Positions 20,006 to 32,203 of a stretch of 64,000 nt of DNA are shown here, one piece after another. Below the pieces are notes generated by a model. It did not search any database. It saw only the letters and a list, made by a program, of their open reading frames with translations, and was not told the DNA's origin. Each line of letters begins with the position of its first letter. The first letter of the stretch is position 1. Where the stretch lies: NCBI GenBank assembly GCA_021613335.1, contig JAJTWR010000329.1:1146001-1210000 (forward strand), written 5' to 3'. Source of the stretch: Whitmania pigra. Taxonomy: Eukaryota; Annelida; Clitellata; Hirudinida; Haemopidae. Both the position numbers and the translations under genes were made by a program.

Positions 20006-23000
20006 TCAAGGTTCGTAATCTTTGAGTTTCTTGGGCCAGTGAACTCTTCGTCCAGAACGTGTTTGAGGTTGAGTCAGTGGTGTTGTTGGGGTGATAACTG
20101 GTTTAGTTGTAGGCTTTTTGAGTGCTGTTTTTGGTGCAGTGGCTGGGTTGGTGGTAGGCGGAACTAAAGTCTGAGGAATAACTGCTGGTTTGAGTCTGTC
20201 GATTGAAACTGTATCGTTCCGTCCATTTTTCTTGATGACGAAGTACTTCTGATGGCGCTCTTGGACGTCATATGGGCCTTCGTATGGTGGATGAAGCGGT
20301 GGTTTGCTGGAATCGACACGGACAAGTACCTGTGGTGTAGTAGCCAGGTCCTTCGGGATGTAAGAGGGTTGCTGTCGCTGTCTGGGCTGTTGAGGCTTGA
20401 GACTCAGCATTTGTTCTCTTAGATTATCCGCGAAGCTTGAGTGTCCGATCGGCGGGTTGGAGCTGCTTGATGGTGAAAGCTCTCCCGGTAATTTTAACGT
20501 TGTCCCGTAGACTAGTTCGGCTGGTGAGCACTGGAGGTCTTCTTTGGTGGTTGCTCGGATCCCAAGAAGAACCATGGGTAGGAGATCCGTCCAAGTGGAG
20601 GCGGCGGCGTTCTGCGCGATGAGTGCTGATTTGAGTTGACGGTGGAAGCGTTCCACCATTCCGTTGGCAGCAGGATGGTAGGCCGTTGTTCTAACGTGGC
20701 GAATGCCTAACAACTTGCACATCTGCTGGAAAATGTGTGATGAAAATTGGCTTCCTCGGTCCGTGGTGATGGTTTCTGGAACACCAAAGTTGGCTATCCA
20801 AGAAAGCGTAAAACTCTTGATGATGGCTTCCGTTGAAGTGTTGCTGAGAGGTATCGCCATCGGCCACCTTGTGAACCGATCCACACATGTGAGGATGTTT
20901 GTATGTCCATCTGATGGAGGAAGTGGTCCCACCAGATCTAAGTGGATGTGCTGAAAGCGGCAGCTTGGTAAGGGGAATGTTGCTGGAGACGTCGTAGTGT
21001 GTCGGTGGACCTTGCTCTTCTGGCACGAAAAACACTCTCGGCACCATGCTCTGATGTCCTTGTCCATGTTTGGCCACACGAAGCGTTGTCTCACCAGTTT
21101 TGACGTCGCGCGGGCACCCGGGTGTGATAAAGAGTGCAGGCTCAGGAACACTTTGTGACGCAACTTCTCTGGAACGAGGGGCCTGTGCACTCCTGTTGAG
21201 ACGTCGACGGAGATGTTGCCGTGACCGGATGGTAGAGGCACCTCGATGATCTCCAGTGATGGCATGTCGGTCTGGAGCTGGGTCTCTGCTGCTTGGTGTG
21301 CGGCTATCTCTTGAAGGTCGATGGTTGTGACGGCGTTGACGTCAGTGCGTGACAGGGCGTCTGCTACGATATTTTGGTCTCCCTTGATGTGCCTGATGTC
21401 CGCCGAGAACTGATTGATGTAATCCAGATGTCGCATCTCCCTTGGTGAGTGTCGGCTGGATCCACTCTTGTAAGCAAATGTGAGCGGCTTGTGGTCTGTG
21501 AAAATGGTAAACTGCCGACCTTCCAGGAGGTGTTGAAAATGCTTGACAGCCAAGTAAACCGCTAACAGTTCTCTGCCGAACGTGCTGTACTTCGACTCTG
21601 TCGGGCTGAATTTCTTGGAGAAAAAAGCCACTGGTGTAGTGATTCCATCTTGCACTTGTTCCAGGACCGCTCCAGCTGCATTGTCGAAAGCATCTGTGGA
21701 GAGTCGCAAGTGGCTGTCTTTGCCTAAGAACGCGAGGCGGGTGGCGGACTTTAAAGATTCTTTGACTTGCTGGAATGCTTCCAACTGGGCCCGGTTCAAG
21801 GATATTGCTGACTTGCTTCTTGTGTTTTGCTTCTTGAACATGCCGGTCAAAGGAGCGAGCATATCGGCGCAATGTGGAATGAACCTCCTGTAGAAGTTAA
21901 CCAGACCCACAAACCTTCGGAGCTGTGTAAGTGTCTCCGGTTGCTTGTACTCTGTGATGGCCTTTACATTGTCGGGAAGTGGTTGTATGCCGTCTGAGCT
22001 TACGTAGTGCCGTAGGAATGTTGTAGAAGTAACCGCAAATTCACACTTGTCCATGTTCACCGTGAGATAAAAGTCGGCGAACCTCTTCAGCACTTGCTCC
22101 AGATGTTCGAGATGCTCCTCCATTGACGAACTGGCAATTAGGACGTTGTCGATGTAGACAAATACAAAATCTAGCCCTCGGAGTATCTCGTCCATGAAGC
22201 GCTGGAAAGACTGGGCTGCGTTCCTGAGTCCGAACGGTAGCCGGATGAATTCGTACAGACCGAACGGTGTGGTGATGGCGGTCTTGGGGATGTCCTCCTC
22301 TGCGATGGGGATGTGGTGGTAGGCTCGGACGAGATCGATTCTTGAAAAGATCTGTGCGTTGGTCAGACCATTTGTGAAATCGTGTAGGTGAGGAATGGGG
22401 TATCTGTCCGGAACCGTACGTGCATTCAGTGCCCTGTAATCCCCGCATGGCCTCCAGTCCCCTGAAAATTTGGGAACCATGTGCAGAGGTGACGACCACG
22501 GGCTGGAAGAGGGGCGGATGATTCCCAGCTGGAGCATGTGCTCGAACTCCGCCTTGGCCATCTTGAACTTGTCGGGGTGAAGACGGCGTGGCTTGGAGAA
22601 GACAGGTGGGCCATCTGTGACGATATGATGTCTGACCTGATGAGTGACGCTCTCGTTGAAATTTGAAGGCCTGCCCAATGACGGAAACTTTTCCAGAAGC
22701 CCGGTGATGAGGTTGGTGGTTGCTCGCGCCAGGTGGATGTGGGTTGGAGGTGCTGCACTGATTGATCCCACGACCGATAGAGTTGTCTTGTTGTCTATGA
22801 GCCTTTTGTTGAACATGTCGACGTTCAAGTTGAAATGGCCCAGGAAATCTGCTCCAATGATTGGCGACTGCACATCGGCGACAACGAAGATCCACTGGAA
22901 ATTGCGCCTCAAACCCAAATCTAACGACAGGGATTTTTGACCGTAAGTCCTAATCGTCGTGCCATTGGCAGCCTGGAGCGTGAAGGGTGATGTCTTGAGC

Positions 23001-23794
23001 GTGTGCTGGGGAGGTGGAGGGATGACGCTGACCTCCGACCCGGTGTCGACAAGAAACTTCAGGCCGTTGGAAACGTCGTCGATGAGGAACAGGCGACTTC
23101 CATGATGTTGACCAGAGGCAGCCGTCGCAGCTACTGCCCGGCCCCTGGAGTTTGATGACTGGAAGGAGCAGGGCTGTTGCAGCGTTGAGCCTTCTCCCGG
23201 TATGTGGCGTGGTACCAACACACTCCCGGTGTATTGCTGCGTCTTGCTTGGGATCTGCTCCTGCTGCGGGGTCGTGTGTGTCGCCAGCCTCGCCAGCCTG
23301 TCGGTGATCATCTGAAGCTTGAGGCTGATGTCTTCCATGGTGGTCTGTCCTTGCAGGGGGGCCGTCACTACCCGTGAGATTGTGGGGTCCGTGTACGCGT
23401 CCATGACTTGGTCTGCCATGATGGACTGTTCCAGGAGGCTTTTGTTGTGGGCGGTCGCCAGCATGGACCGGACGTGAGGTGGCAGCTTATCAACCCATAG
23501 CTGCCGGAGAATGGCTTCGTCCATCGAATTGTCTCCCAGCAGCGTCTTCATGTGTCGAAGGAGTTGGCTGGGTAGCCGACCTTCCAGGTGCATTGGGCTG
23601 AAAAGGCTCCTCAGCCTTGTCTGTTGAGATTGTCCGCAGTGTTGCAGGATGGCCTCCTTGAGACCGGTGTACGGCCTCTCGCTTGGAACCTCGTAGATGA
23701 GGTCCTGGACCTGCTCCGCTACATGGAAGGGCAGATTGTGTACCACGTGTGCGTATCGCTGAGTCTCGTCCTTCAGGCGTTGTATGTGAAACAA
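20006..23794 (-). CDS. Ty3/gypsy (CsRn1/Kabuki-like) gag-pol polyprotein, 1262 codons
   Basis: One long open frame. In order: gag capsid (residues about 1-130), protease ([14 protein letters not shown], near 245), reverse transcriptase ([13 protein letters not shown], then [14 protein letters not shown] near 555), RNase H ([14 protein letters not shown]), integrase with an HHCC zinc finger (HSLSHPG ... CRECFSCQ) and DDE core ([31 protein letters not shown]), and a basic tail [11 protein letters not shown]. These enzymes make and insert a DNA copy of the element. The RT box is YIDN instead of YxDD, so the polymerase is probably dead despite the intact frame. Gag starts in another frame (23490-23900, MEDLINLKSEEAG), showing a 1-nt shift near 23825. 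The part 3' of about 22075 is probably of different origin from the 5' part. Confidence 0.9.
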   Translation of the reverse strand: MFHIQRLKDETQRYAHVVHNLPFHVAEQVQDLIYEVPSERPYTGLKEAILQHCGQSQQTRLRSLFSPMHLEGRLPSQLLRHMKTLLGDNSMDEAILRQLWVDKLPPHVRSMLATAHNKSLLEQSIMADQVMDAYTDPTISRVVTAPLQGQTTMEDISLKLQMITDRLARLATHTTPQQEQIPSKTQQYTGSVLVPRHIPGEGSTLQQPCSFQSSNSRGRAVAATAASGQHHGSRLFLIDDVSNGLKFLVDTGSEVSVIPPPPQHTLKTSPFTLQAANGTTIRTYGQKSLSLDLGLRRNFQWIFVVADVQSPIIGADFLGHFNLNVDMFNKRLIDNKTTLSVVGSISAAPPTHIHLARATTNLITGLLEKFPSLGRPSNFNESVTHQVRHHIVTDGPPVFSKPRRLHPDKFKMAKAEFEHMLQLGIIRPSSSPWSSPLHMVPKFSGDWRPCGDYRALNARTVPDRYPIPHLHDFTNGLTNAQIFSRIDLVRAYHHIPIAEEDIPKTAITTPFGLYEFIRLPFGLRNAAQSFQRFMDEILRGLDFVFVYIDNVLIASSSMEEHLEHLEQVLKRFADFYLTVNMDKCEFAVTSTTFLRHYVSSDGIQPLPDNVKAITEYKQPETLTQLRRFVGLVNFYRRFIPHCADMLAPLTGMFKKQNTRSKSAISLNRAQLEAFQQVKESLKSATRLAFLGKDSHLRLSTDAFDNAAGAVLEQVQDGITTPVAFFSKKFSPTESKYSTFGRELLAVYLAVKHFQHLLEGRQFTIFTDHKPLTFAYKSGSSRHSPREMRHLDYINQFSADIRHIKGDQNIVADALSRTDVNAVTTIDLQEIAAHQAAETQLQTDMPSLEIIEVPLPSGHGNISVDVSTGVHRPLVPEKLRHKVFLSLHSLSHPGARATSKLVRQRFVWPNMDKDIRAWCRECFSCQKSKVHRHTTTSPATFPLPSCRFQHIHLDLVGPLPPSDGHTNILTCVDRFTRWPMAIPLSNTSTEAIIKSFTLSWIANFGVPETITTDRGSQFSSHIFQQMCKLLGIRHVRTTAYHPAANGMVERFHRQLKSALIAQNAAASTWTDLLPMVLLGIRATTKEDLQCSPAELVYGTTLKLPGELSPSSSSNPPIGHSSFADNLREQMLSLKPQQPRQRQQPSYIPKDLATTPQVLVRVDSSKPPLHPPYEGPYDVQERHQKYFVIKKNGRNDTVSIDRLKPAVIPQTLVPPTTNPATAPKTALKKPTTKPVITPTTPLTQPQTRSGRRVHWPKKLKDYEP

Positions 23795-23910
23795 CGCCTC
23801 GATGTTGGCGAACCACAGTCTCGGGTTCGCTGTGAAAAACTGCTGTCACCCGTGGTAGAGCTCCGGCCTCCTCTGATTTCAGGTTGATTAGATCTTCCAT
23901 ATTTCTTCTA

Positions 23911-23927
23911 TCATGTCGGGGTCACCA
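23911..23927 (-). other. primer-binding site of the Ty3 element
   Basis: Directly inside the LTR (3-nt spacer), the minus strand reads TGGTGACCCCGACATGA, complementary to a tRNA 3' end finishing in CCA. CsRn1/Kabuki elements are known to use a tRNA-Trp primer with a very similar site; the tRNA identity here is inferred. Confidence 0.7.
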
Positions 23928-23930
23928 ATT

Positions 23931-24097
23931 TGTAGTGTAAATGTATACACAGACAATCAGAAGAATAAATGTTGAACAGAGGAATTGTTGACTCGAGTCG
24001 AGGAGGAATAATATCGCGTTGAGTTCATGAAACATAAACAACGCTCGGAGCCCGCGTCTCTAATTATGCAAGTAGGACAAAGTTCCTGTGTCCAACA
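23931..24097 (-). repeat. Ty3 long terminal repeat, type A (5' LTR)
   Basis: 167 bp, nearly identical to 2944-3116, minus-strand ends TGTTGGACAC...CACTACA. It is followed by AGGT (24098-24101), matching AGGT before the other type A LTR at 2940-2943. Confidence 0.88.
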
Positions 24098-24101
24098 AGG
24101 T

Positions 24102-24949
24102 AAAAATTAATTTATAGTAGTCGTAAATCTATTCGTCGATATTGCTTGGAGGGACACCCATCTGATCAACGGTTGCGGCCCGACTCCCTCTTCTGTTAGA
24201 AGATCCAAGGACCGAAACGCTCAAAGGGGCTTCCTCTTTGAGGATTCCTGTCGGAGCTCGGGAAGAGTTTTAGCTACTATAAATTAATAAAAAAATGTTT
24301 TCACCTGACAAGAGTTTCTGTCGGCGTTACCCGGGTTGAATGCTCAGGGACCTAAATAATTTGTTTGACCCGCACGTGTTTCAAAATCTGTTTATGGTTT
24401 TCTATTAACAAATCGACATAACATCGGGCCCCGTGACCGTTCTGCCCAGGGGTTCGACATTTCTGTTGATACCTATTAAGCTCTCACTAGAAGGTCTTCG
24501 AGTACAAACCTTACATGAAGACATATTTCCTCAATTTTTTTTCATATAATATCCTTTATCTAAAATCTAAAATACATCGTTAAATCAAAAGGATAACATA
24601 GATAATAAAATTTAATTGATGAAGAATGTTTTATAATATAAAATTTGTACATAATCATCTTTCCGCAATTTGTAATTATAATCCTCGATAGTCTTGATCA
24701 ATAATTGAATCTCTGAAATAAGTGTTGACGTTTCAACTTTTCTGTAATAAATAATTGGAAGGCTTTAAATTGTTCTAAAGCTTGTTTATATATGTACTTG
24801 TGTCATTATCATTTTCCTCGCCGTCCATTCTTCAGTAATTTCGAAACGATCTGTTACTAGAAAGAAATGAGTTTATTTTATAATGGTTGTAAATACTTAT
24901 GAGGCACCCCGCATAATTTTTATGCTGTTATTTATTGAAAATTCTGGTT
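24102..24949 (-). pseudogene. copy B (right part) of the duplicated unrecognised gene
   Basis: 24460-24949 matches 13460-13946 of copy A throughout, including the exon-like ATG block (MDGEENDND here, MAGEENVKDND in copy A). Immediately after the target duplication, AAAAATTAATTTA at 24103 resembles 12358 of copy A. The second exon-like block also meets stops in the frame set by the ATG. The middle of the gene (most of copy A 12.4-13.46 kb) is not recognisable, so this copy is a fragment. Confidence 0.6.
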
Positions 24950-25300
24950 ATCCATATATTTTACCAAAATCTGACCAAGATAATTCAAAGTTTTACCATT
25001 TATTTTGTGCAGTTTCTAGCATCATAAAAATGTGAGCACACCCAGCAAGCTAATTTATTGCTTTAGTATCAACAAGGATCTGTTTACGTCATTTATTTTG
25101 GTAATGGATTCCTTGAAATATTTCGAAATTAATATAAATCCAAAATAATAACATGGGCTGCTGTCCTATGTCTTGTTTAAGGGCTTTTCCTAAGATCGCC
25201 CCAGAGGTTAGACATTGCCATTTTTGGAATATAGAATCTCTGAGATGACTAAAACAATTTTATTAAAACCAGAGCAAATCGGATTATACTAGTCACACAG
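24950..25300. other. intergenic DNA, no gene seen
   Basis: No supported feature. An upstream exon of the kinase gene may be hidden here but I cannot place it. Confidence 0.3.
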
Positions 25301-28300
25301 ATACACTCCAGGAAGAGAATGATTCCAATCCGTCGTACAAGCACAAAAAAGAGGGTCTGCTCAACAGAGTTTTCGAAATGATATCAGAATTCACTACGAA
25401 GGATGAACAAAAATCTGGAAAATCATCCTACGTTAAATCCCAGGTTCTAGAGTCGAAAAACGCAGCTTCGCGAAATGAGGAGAATATGTTTTGGAACGAA
25501 CTCATGAAGAGGCAGCGACTAGAAAGGGAAGAAAAAATGAAAAAAATCAAAGAGGAGCAAAAAAAAATTGAAGAAGCAAATCAGGAACTGAAGAGAATCG
25601 AAGATGAGATGAGAAAAATCGAAGAAGAGCAAGAAAAGTGGGTGAGGGAAAAGTTGAAATCCAGGCACGTTGTCAGGCCCATCTCCGGAGACACCCGTCC
25701 AAACGATCTTAAGACGTTCAGATTTGACAAGATATCAGGCTCTGGGAAAGGTTCTCTGAGACATTCTCTGAGACATTTCTTTTTTTGGAAAAATAAAAGC
25801 TCCCTTGAGAAGAAAAAATACAAGGAAAGTTTACGACTAGTTACAGGGATCAACGATGACTACGGTGGGAGGAGTTCTTTTAATACCTTCTTACTGGAAA
25901 ATGCTCGAAGTTCCAAGCGAAATGGTGCAATAAAGCGGCAATTACGATCAGATTATTTAATGAGCTTATTTAATTTATTCAAACAGAGTTGCCGCACGTA
26001 ACCGTAACCGTTCTAGAAGGAAACATTAATGAACACACAGATGGAAGCATGTTTTATATTGGGAAATATCAGATTTTGAACCTAATAGGAAGAGGATGTT
26101 GTGGGAAGGTCAGTGATCTCTGATAATCTTGGTTTACTATTAATATTATTATAATTAATTAATAGAATATGTCATTATGGTGCTTATTGTTAAATTTCGA
26201 TATTCCACTTCTTATTAAGCCTATTTATTTTTAAGGGACAAATTAATAATTTTATTTGGTTCAAGTTAAGATGTTAGATATTTAAGAGATCTTTATATTT
26301 TTGTTGGCATTTCATAATTCATTGAGACAAAATTTAGATTTACTTTCGTTTAGTGCGTTTTGAAGCACATTGTACACTGCTATTCTGATATTTGAACAAA
26401 TGTACAACTTTTAGGTTCTGTTAGTTGCCGACAAAGAAACCGGAATTAAATATGCCATGAAAGTCATCAAGAAAGTCATTCGTTATAGTACTTTGGTGAA
26501 TTCAGAAAAAACTGTTATGGACTTGCTGGCTCCGACTTGGCATCCATTCATTGTTAAAATATTTGCTTGTTACCAGACAGTGGTAATTCATTTGTGATTT
26601 GCAATTTTAATGCTTCTTATTTGTTAATAGTCAAATACACATTTTAGGGACATATAATATTTATTATGGAGTACCTCGAGGGTCGAAGTTTAAATATGGC
26701 TTTATCGCTGGATAAGTTTTTTACTGAACCTAGAACCGTCTTCTACTCGGCCTGTGTACTGCTGGCCATAGGTTATCTGCACAGCTTTGATGTGGCTCAC
26801 AGGTAAACAAAGAAGTATTTTAAATAAGCGGCCTCACAAATACAACAATACTCTTTACAGAGATATTAAACTTGAGAATATTGTCCTGGATCGTCATGGT
26901 TACCCGAAACTTATTGACTTTGGTATGGCGGTCACCGATGTCAGACACAACACAACAATTTTTGATAAATCCGGGACAAAATTATATCAGGGACCGGAAT
27001 TTCTAATTCCCGGTATGATCACGCGAAGGTCCAGTGATTTTTGGAGCCTCGGAGTAATTATACATGCAATGCTCACTGGAAAAGTAGGAATTGTTTGACT
27101 CGGAACATAATAACTCAAAATAATGCTCTGATCCTTGCCGCGGTCCATCCAATATGTATTCCCCCACATAAAAAAAACTCTTGATTTGGAAAAATTAGGT
27201 GGGCCTCCCTAGAAGAGGTTGAGGTGGAATTTCTCTTTCTTCCCTTCCAGCAATAGTTTAAATAAAAATCAAATAAAAATTCCATGCATAATTGCCCATT
27301 TCAATTTTGAGTTCCAATGTTCATGGGCCCCTTAAACGTTTCTAGGCCCGGTGCGGCGCATTGGCTGCACCCCCTTCTCGTGTGACCTGGTTCAAATAAA
27401 TCATTTGTAAAAGTTTACATTATTTGTTACTTTATAAAAAAAACAATAGTTACAGAATGCCTAATTAATTACTTTTATTTAATTATTTATTTGTCCTATA
27501 TCAATTTTGTTTAGAAATTGTCAATTTGTCTGAGGTTTTACATTTAATTTCTAATTATTTCAAGGGAGGTTTGAAACCTAGGAAGTGATATTTAAAAAAT
27601 TTGAGTGTATGCTAATATCGTTAGCGCAATAGTCTATGTGCGTTATTACCGTTTGAGCAATCGCCATGTGAGCAAGTCAGGGAACCGATCACGATTCTTG
27701 ACGCAAAACTATGAAAAAAATGTTCAACTTTTAATTTCTGAGAATAAATTTAAAGGGGAGCATTTTCAGCCTGATACGAAAAATTACTTCGATAAACTGA
27801 ACAGTGGCGTCACTAAAGGTTGATGTCACCCAGTGCGAGAAACTTGCGGTATCATCCTCAAGAGTTCCACACAACATGGTTGTTGGGGGCCCAACACAAA
27901 TCTCACAAGCAAAAAAAAAAAGCTTGTCGGTGAAGACTAATCTGTTCAGGGACATGAGCTGACATGCAAAAGGTGCATCATAAAGATTAAAATTTTGGTG
28001 TGGCCCCTCAAAATGGCCTCAACCGGTGCGGTCAGTACTCCCTTGTGACGCCACTGAAACTGAAGCTAGGATGTCAAGTTTGTAGGCATACTGTGTAGTC
28101 AAAATGGTATATGGGCAGTTCCTTAAATGAAATGATCTAACGTTAGTCATGTTTCTAATAATAAACATGATAATAGTCCGGCCGTGTGTCAACAAATGAC
28201 CAAGCGGAACTTATTTCTAATCATCTTAGTTTCAGAATCAGACACTCGTCAGGTCTTTCAACTGAAAGATAGTGGCAGAACAGTGCATTGAGAACTCATC

Positions 28301-28951
28301 CATACACTTTCGTCAATATAAGCAAATTTTGCAGCCATAAAATCATTTTTTCATTCCAGTTCATAACAGTTCTGCCAGTGCTGGTCATGGATGTTCCAAA
28401 ACTAAGTCGAAATGCTTATGACTTACTGAAAAAAGTTAGTCTTCCGTGAAACTTGTCAAGGATAAATTTTTAATGATTTACTATTTTTAAAGCTCTTTCA
28501 TACAAATCCTCTGGAGAGACTTGGAGCTGGTCCAAATGGGGGAAAAGATATAATGAAGCATGTGTTTTTCAAAGTTAGTCTGAACATAGACACTAATCCT
28601 GAGTGATATTAAAATGATATATACATATATATATATATATATTTTATCTTCACCAGAATACAAAGTGGGATGATCTACTACTACGAAAAATACCAGCACC
28701 TTCATTCAAGACCAAACCCGTACGATGTCTAACATTAACCATTTTTTACAAATTGATTTACTCAAAATTTATTACTTATCACACTAAATAAGATTGAGAC
28801 TCTCTCGATAAAAACCGAGTGGGATTCACTATTGGCTGCCAAGGATCAAGCTTTTCAAGGTAAATTATGGGAGGACATAGACTGGATTGAAATGAAGGAA
28901 GTCAAATCATCAGAGTTTGGTGACAGAGAACGTAACAAAGCAGGAGAATGA
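25301..28951 (+). CDS. PKN/PRK-like AGC serine/threonine kinase
   Basis: A first visible exon (from about 25301) encodes a charged coiled coil (KIKEEQKKIEEANQELKRI). An exon from 25985 leads into the kinase lobe: glycine loop LIGRGCCGKV, ATP lysine YAMKVIKK (26415-26580), EPRTVFYSACVLLAIGYLHS (26648-26801), then VAHR|DIKLEN and LIDFGMA (from 26862), and SSDFWSLGVIIHAMLTGK. Later exons give VPKLSRNAYDLLKK|LFHTNPLERLGAG (28347-28582), NTKWDDLLLRKIPAPSFK (about 28659-28720) and a C-tail with AFQGKLWEDIDW, resembling the PKN hydrophobic motif; TGA at 28949-28951. Exon order and an ungapped match to the PKN helix before NPxxRLG support PKN, a Rho-effector kinase. Odd points: no TFCGTPEFLAPE activation segment (GTKLYQGPEF instead), no clear PFxG exon, and no visible HR1 or C2 exons. 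The start is unknown. Confidence 0.72.
27180..27400. repeat. probable dispersed repeat in kinase intron
   Basis: A GC-richer block including CTAGGCCCGGTGCGGCGCATTGG looks like a mobile-element scrap. No ends or target duplication could be defined. Confidence 0.35.
27802..28056. mobile_element. hAT-type MITE in a kinase intron
   Basis: 255 bp with perfect 12-bp inverted ends CAGTGGCGTCAC and GTGACGCCACTG. It is flanked by the exact 8-bp duplication AAACTGAA (27794-27801 and 28057-28064). No coding capacity. It lies between kinase exons in the stretch where the PFxG-encoding exon would be expected. Confidence 0.88.
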
Positions 28952-29465
28952 GTCACTTGGACAACATTTGTCTTCAAGCATTCGCTTTGCAGAGCTGATC
29001 AGTTATTCTTGAAGGATGATGAAGTAGATAACACAAATCTTATCCCATCTGGAAAAGAAATTCTGTCTTCAAAAGGACACTTGCATCGAGTATTCAGGTA
29101 GCTCAACCACAGGTCATCCGAGCCTTAAAGAGGTCAAATGGCAGTGCTACAACAACTTTTGTTGTTTATTACTTGCTGATACTTGAATATAAACTTTGAT
29201 AATTTAAAATTTGTTTTAAACATTTTAGTTTTATTGAATTTAATTTCAATGTTTATTAATATTTTTAAAATAAACATCTCTGAAGGAGGCTTTCTTGTAA
29301 TGGTCATCATGTAAAATCATTCCATTAACTCCATCTCTAATTTCAAAATCTTCATCCTTTGTTAAAACAATAATGATTTTATAATTATTGTAATTACTAT
29401 TATGTCACTAAATGACCAATCTATTAAACTAAACAACACTCTATGAGATATTCATACAGTAATTA

Positions 29466-32203
29466 CTAATGTTTGCAAACCATGTCATGTCTAGTTTTTT
29501 CCATGGTTATGAGTCGTCTGCTAACTCTTTTGTTGAGGACCTGCTCACAATTGGATATGATCTCCAAACATCGGTGACGTGGTACATTTAAATCCGAGTA
29601 GCTGGATAAAATAATTCAGACTTTCATTGATTAATTTTTCAAAGTTTGGCTTGCAAATAAGATGGAATAATCCGTATTTCATCAAAATAATTGCAGATAT
29701 CCACACCAATTAACCAATGAATGCAGAGAACTTAATCTTTCCTACATCGAAGAAATCCAATGTAGTTTTGTACTACATGAATAAATTAAATCTAACCTTT
29801 CTCTGCAAACAGGCATCCAAAACACAAGCCTTCCACCAATTGACAAGTGTCTGGCTGCAAAGCGCAGGAGATCACAAATAATATCATTTAAGCCATAAGA
29901 CTTCTTGCATGGTATATGATTTTCCTTCCTATGATGAAACAATTCATTGAAATTTACTTTATTATCAGCATAAAATTTCATAAATTTTTAAAATGATTCA
30001 TAATTCAATAAAAATGTAATGGTTAATATTTAATATATTTAATAATGGTTAATATGTCACCAGCTGTCAATAGCTAATTTTATGGTTTATAGCTATCAAA
30101 ATGAAGCTACTTCAGCTAAGATATTCATAATACTAACAACTCTGGTGGAATCTCGTAATTGGGAGGAGGCGGCTTTCGAAATCCAAGTTTTTCAGTTGGT
30201 TCCCTGATGCCATAAGGAGCTGAAAAACAGATAAATGCATTAAGAAAATTCTAGCAAATAACTGGTGACAAATAATCACTCACGATCTGTGACAATAGCA
30301 TCGAACAAGATGGTGGGTCTCCACATTTTATGGAGAGAAGCATCAGCTACAAGGACGTCGACGTAGGATTCCTGGAGACCATACTCTTTCAAGTTGTTTT
30401 TTATAGATTCTTCTGTTGATCTCCACTTTTGACCTGCTCTGCTAGATTTTCCTGTGAAAGGTTATTCATCACATGTTATTGATGTGAACCTAATAAACTC
30501 CTATAACTTTCTTTTAGACTCACCATATCCACATATGAGGTTGTAGTCAAGATCACTGCCCATTACTTTGGCCCCATAATGAGCACAAGATACCAATAAA
30601 CTACCTTCACCAATATTAAATAAGCTATAACCATAATGTTTAACACAATAGGTTTGTCACATTCTTTTTACCTGTTCCAACAAAAGGGTCGTACACTAAG
30701 GAATTTGAATTGACCTTTGCCATGTTTGCTATGATCATGGAGAGTGTGGGATCCATGGATGTGTTGCCTGAATAATCATCAGCTGTGAGTTAGTTTTACA
30801 AGTCAAAATAAATTTGACTCTGCTTCTTACCTATAAACTTTCTCTCACTTAAATTATATTTCTTTATTTCTTCTCTTTGACCATTGGAAATCTTGAAAAT
30901 ATCATTGTAAAGGAATTATGATAAATGCGCTGATAAATTTAATCTAGTAAGACCTCACCCATCTTCCAAAATATATTTGAGATGGAGTTGTTGAGGAGCA
31001 TCCTCCTTGTCTTTCATAATGTTCCATCAGTTGGAATGTAACATCACAAGAGTCATTTAAATCAACCCTTCCCTCAAACTTCAAAGGACTCTCACTCAGA
31101 AGCTGCAGCATAACTTTTTATTATAAAACATTAAATGTGACCAGGCAAGTTTCACACGAGAATAATGTCTGAAAAAGCCTATGGTAAATATTCAATAAAC
31201 CAATAACACTTTAATTTTAATAACTTTAATTAACCAACATCAAAATATTAACCTCAATCCTTTTCACTTTTTCCACCTGGCTAAGCTGTCTATTGAAAGT
31301 TTCAACTTTTATTCTGAAACTTTTGTCCTTTTCCAAATACTTGCTCTATAAAGAGAAGATATTTATAAATTCCTTATCAGACATCGACAATTAAAATTTA
31401 CATCCCACCGAAAACGAAGCCGGCAATGTGGTTAGCTTATTGAACAGTGAAGAATAGGAATCACCTTGTGCCCATACTTCCATTGTTGACCTTATAATTT
31501 AAAACACTCAGTTCTCATATCTGAATAGTTGCAAGTGATGCTTAATGACCAGGAATATAGTGCAATTTACGTATCTACCAATTACTATTGCAATAGTTGT
31601 TATAAACAATAAAACAATAATTCAAAGCCCCAGAAGCATATAGTTCCTCTATGCATGTAGTATTGTGCAAACATAGAACTGTTTCTATAAAGATATTTTG
31701 GCAAGTTTTACAAAGAATGTACAGACTTCACCAAAACAGATCTCCCAGTAATTTTTCTGGCAACATCTTCATCGGGCAAGTCAACAACAAGATAAGGATA
31801 CTAGAAATGTTCAAACAACAATTCAATCATAATTAAAATTCCGATATTCAAAATTATTTTACATCATTGCTGTAGTCACAGGGTATATTTAGGTTTACTC
31901 CAAATATGCGAGCAATAGATTTTATTTCCTGCAAAAAGATATATTTATCAGGTTGATTGATTTAAACAAATAAATTTAATAAAAAATTGAGTCACTTGAT
32001 TGTCACAAAAGTTTATTCAATAAATATATAATAACATTAATGAAAAGAACACTGGTACAATGTTCAGCAGTTCCGCAACAATATTTAATTAATTCAATCC
32101 ATTCGAGATGAAAACAAAAACTCCTCCAAAAATTAATGTTATATACTGGTAATCTGAATTCCAGGTGCTCATGAGCAAGTTGCAACAAAAATTTCATCTT
32201 CAT
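29466..32203 (-). CDS. TRMT11: TRMT11, tRNA (guanine10-N2)-methyltransferase catalytic subunit
   Basis: About thirteen small exons give a complete protein. Exon 1 is 32147-32203 (MKMKFLLQLAHEHLEFRLP), followed by 31863-31928 (EIKSIARIFG) and 31723-31800 (LPDEDVARKITGRSVLVKS). Then come exons near 31411-31490, 31255-31346 (SFRIKVETFNRQLSQVEKVK), 30957-31102 (SQIYFGRW), 30831-30892, 30672-30768 (NTSMDPTLSMIIANM, YDPFVGT), 30525-30620 (SCAHYGAKVMGSDLDYN), 30286-30451 (VDVLVADASLH, DAIVTD), 30138-30220 (PPYGIREPTEKLG), 29797-29928 (GGRLVFWMPVC) and 29466-29601 (CLEIISNCEQVLNKRVSRRL, TAG). The SAM-binding DPFxGTG-like and catalytic D-PPYG motifs are present. In other eukaryotes TRMT11 with TRMT112 methylates G10 of tRNAs. 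The splice phase between exons 3 and 4 is not settled. Divergent from METTL25 at 32709. Confidence 0.92.

Noticed and set aside
20437..23887. Several plus-strand and off-frame ORFs across the Ty3 element
   Set aside because: They are shadows of the 1262-codon minus-strand gag-pol frame.
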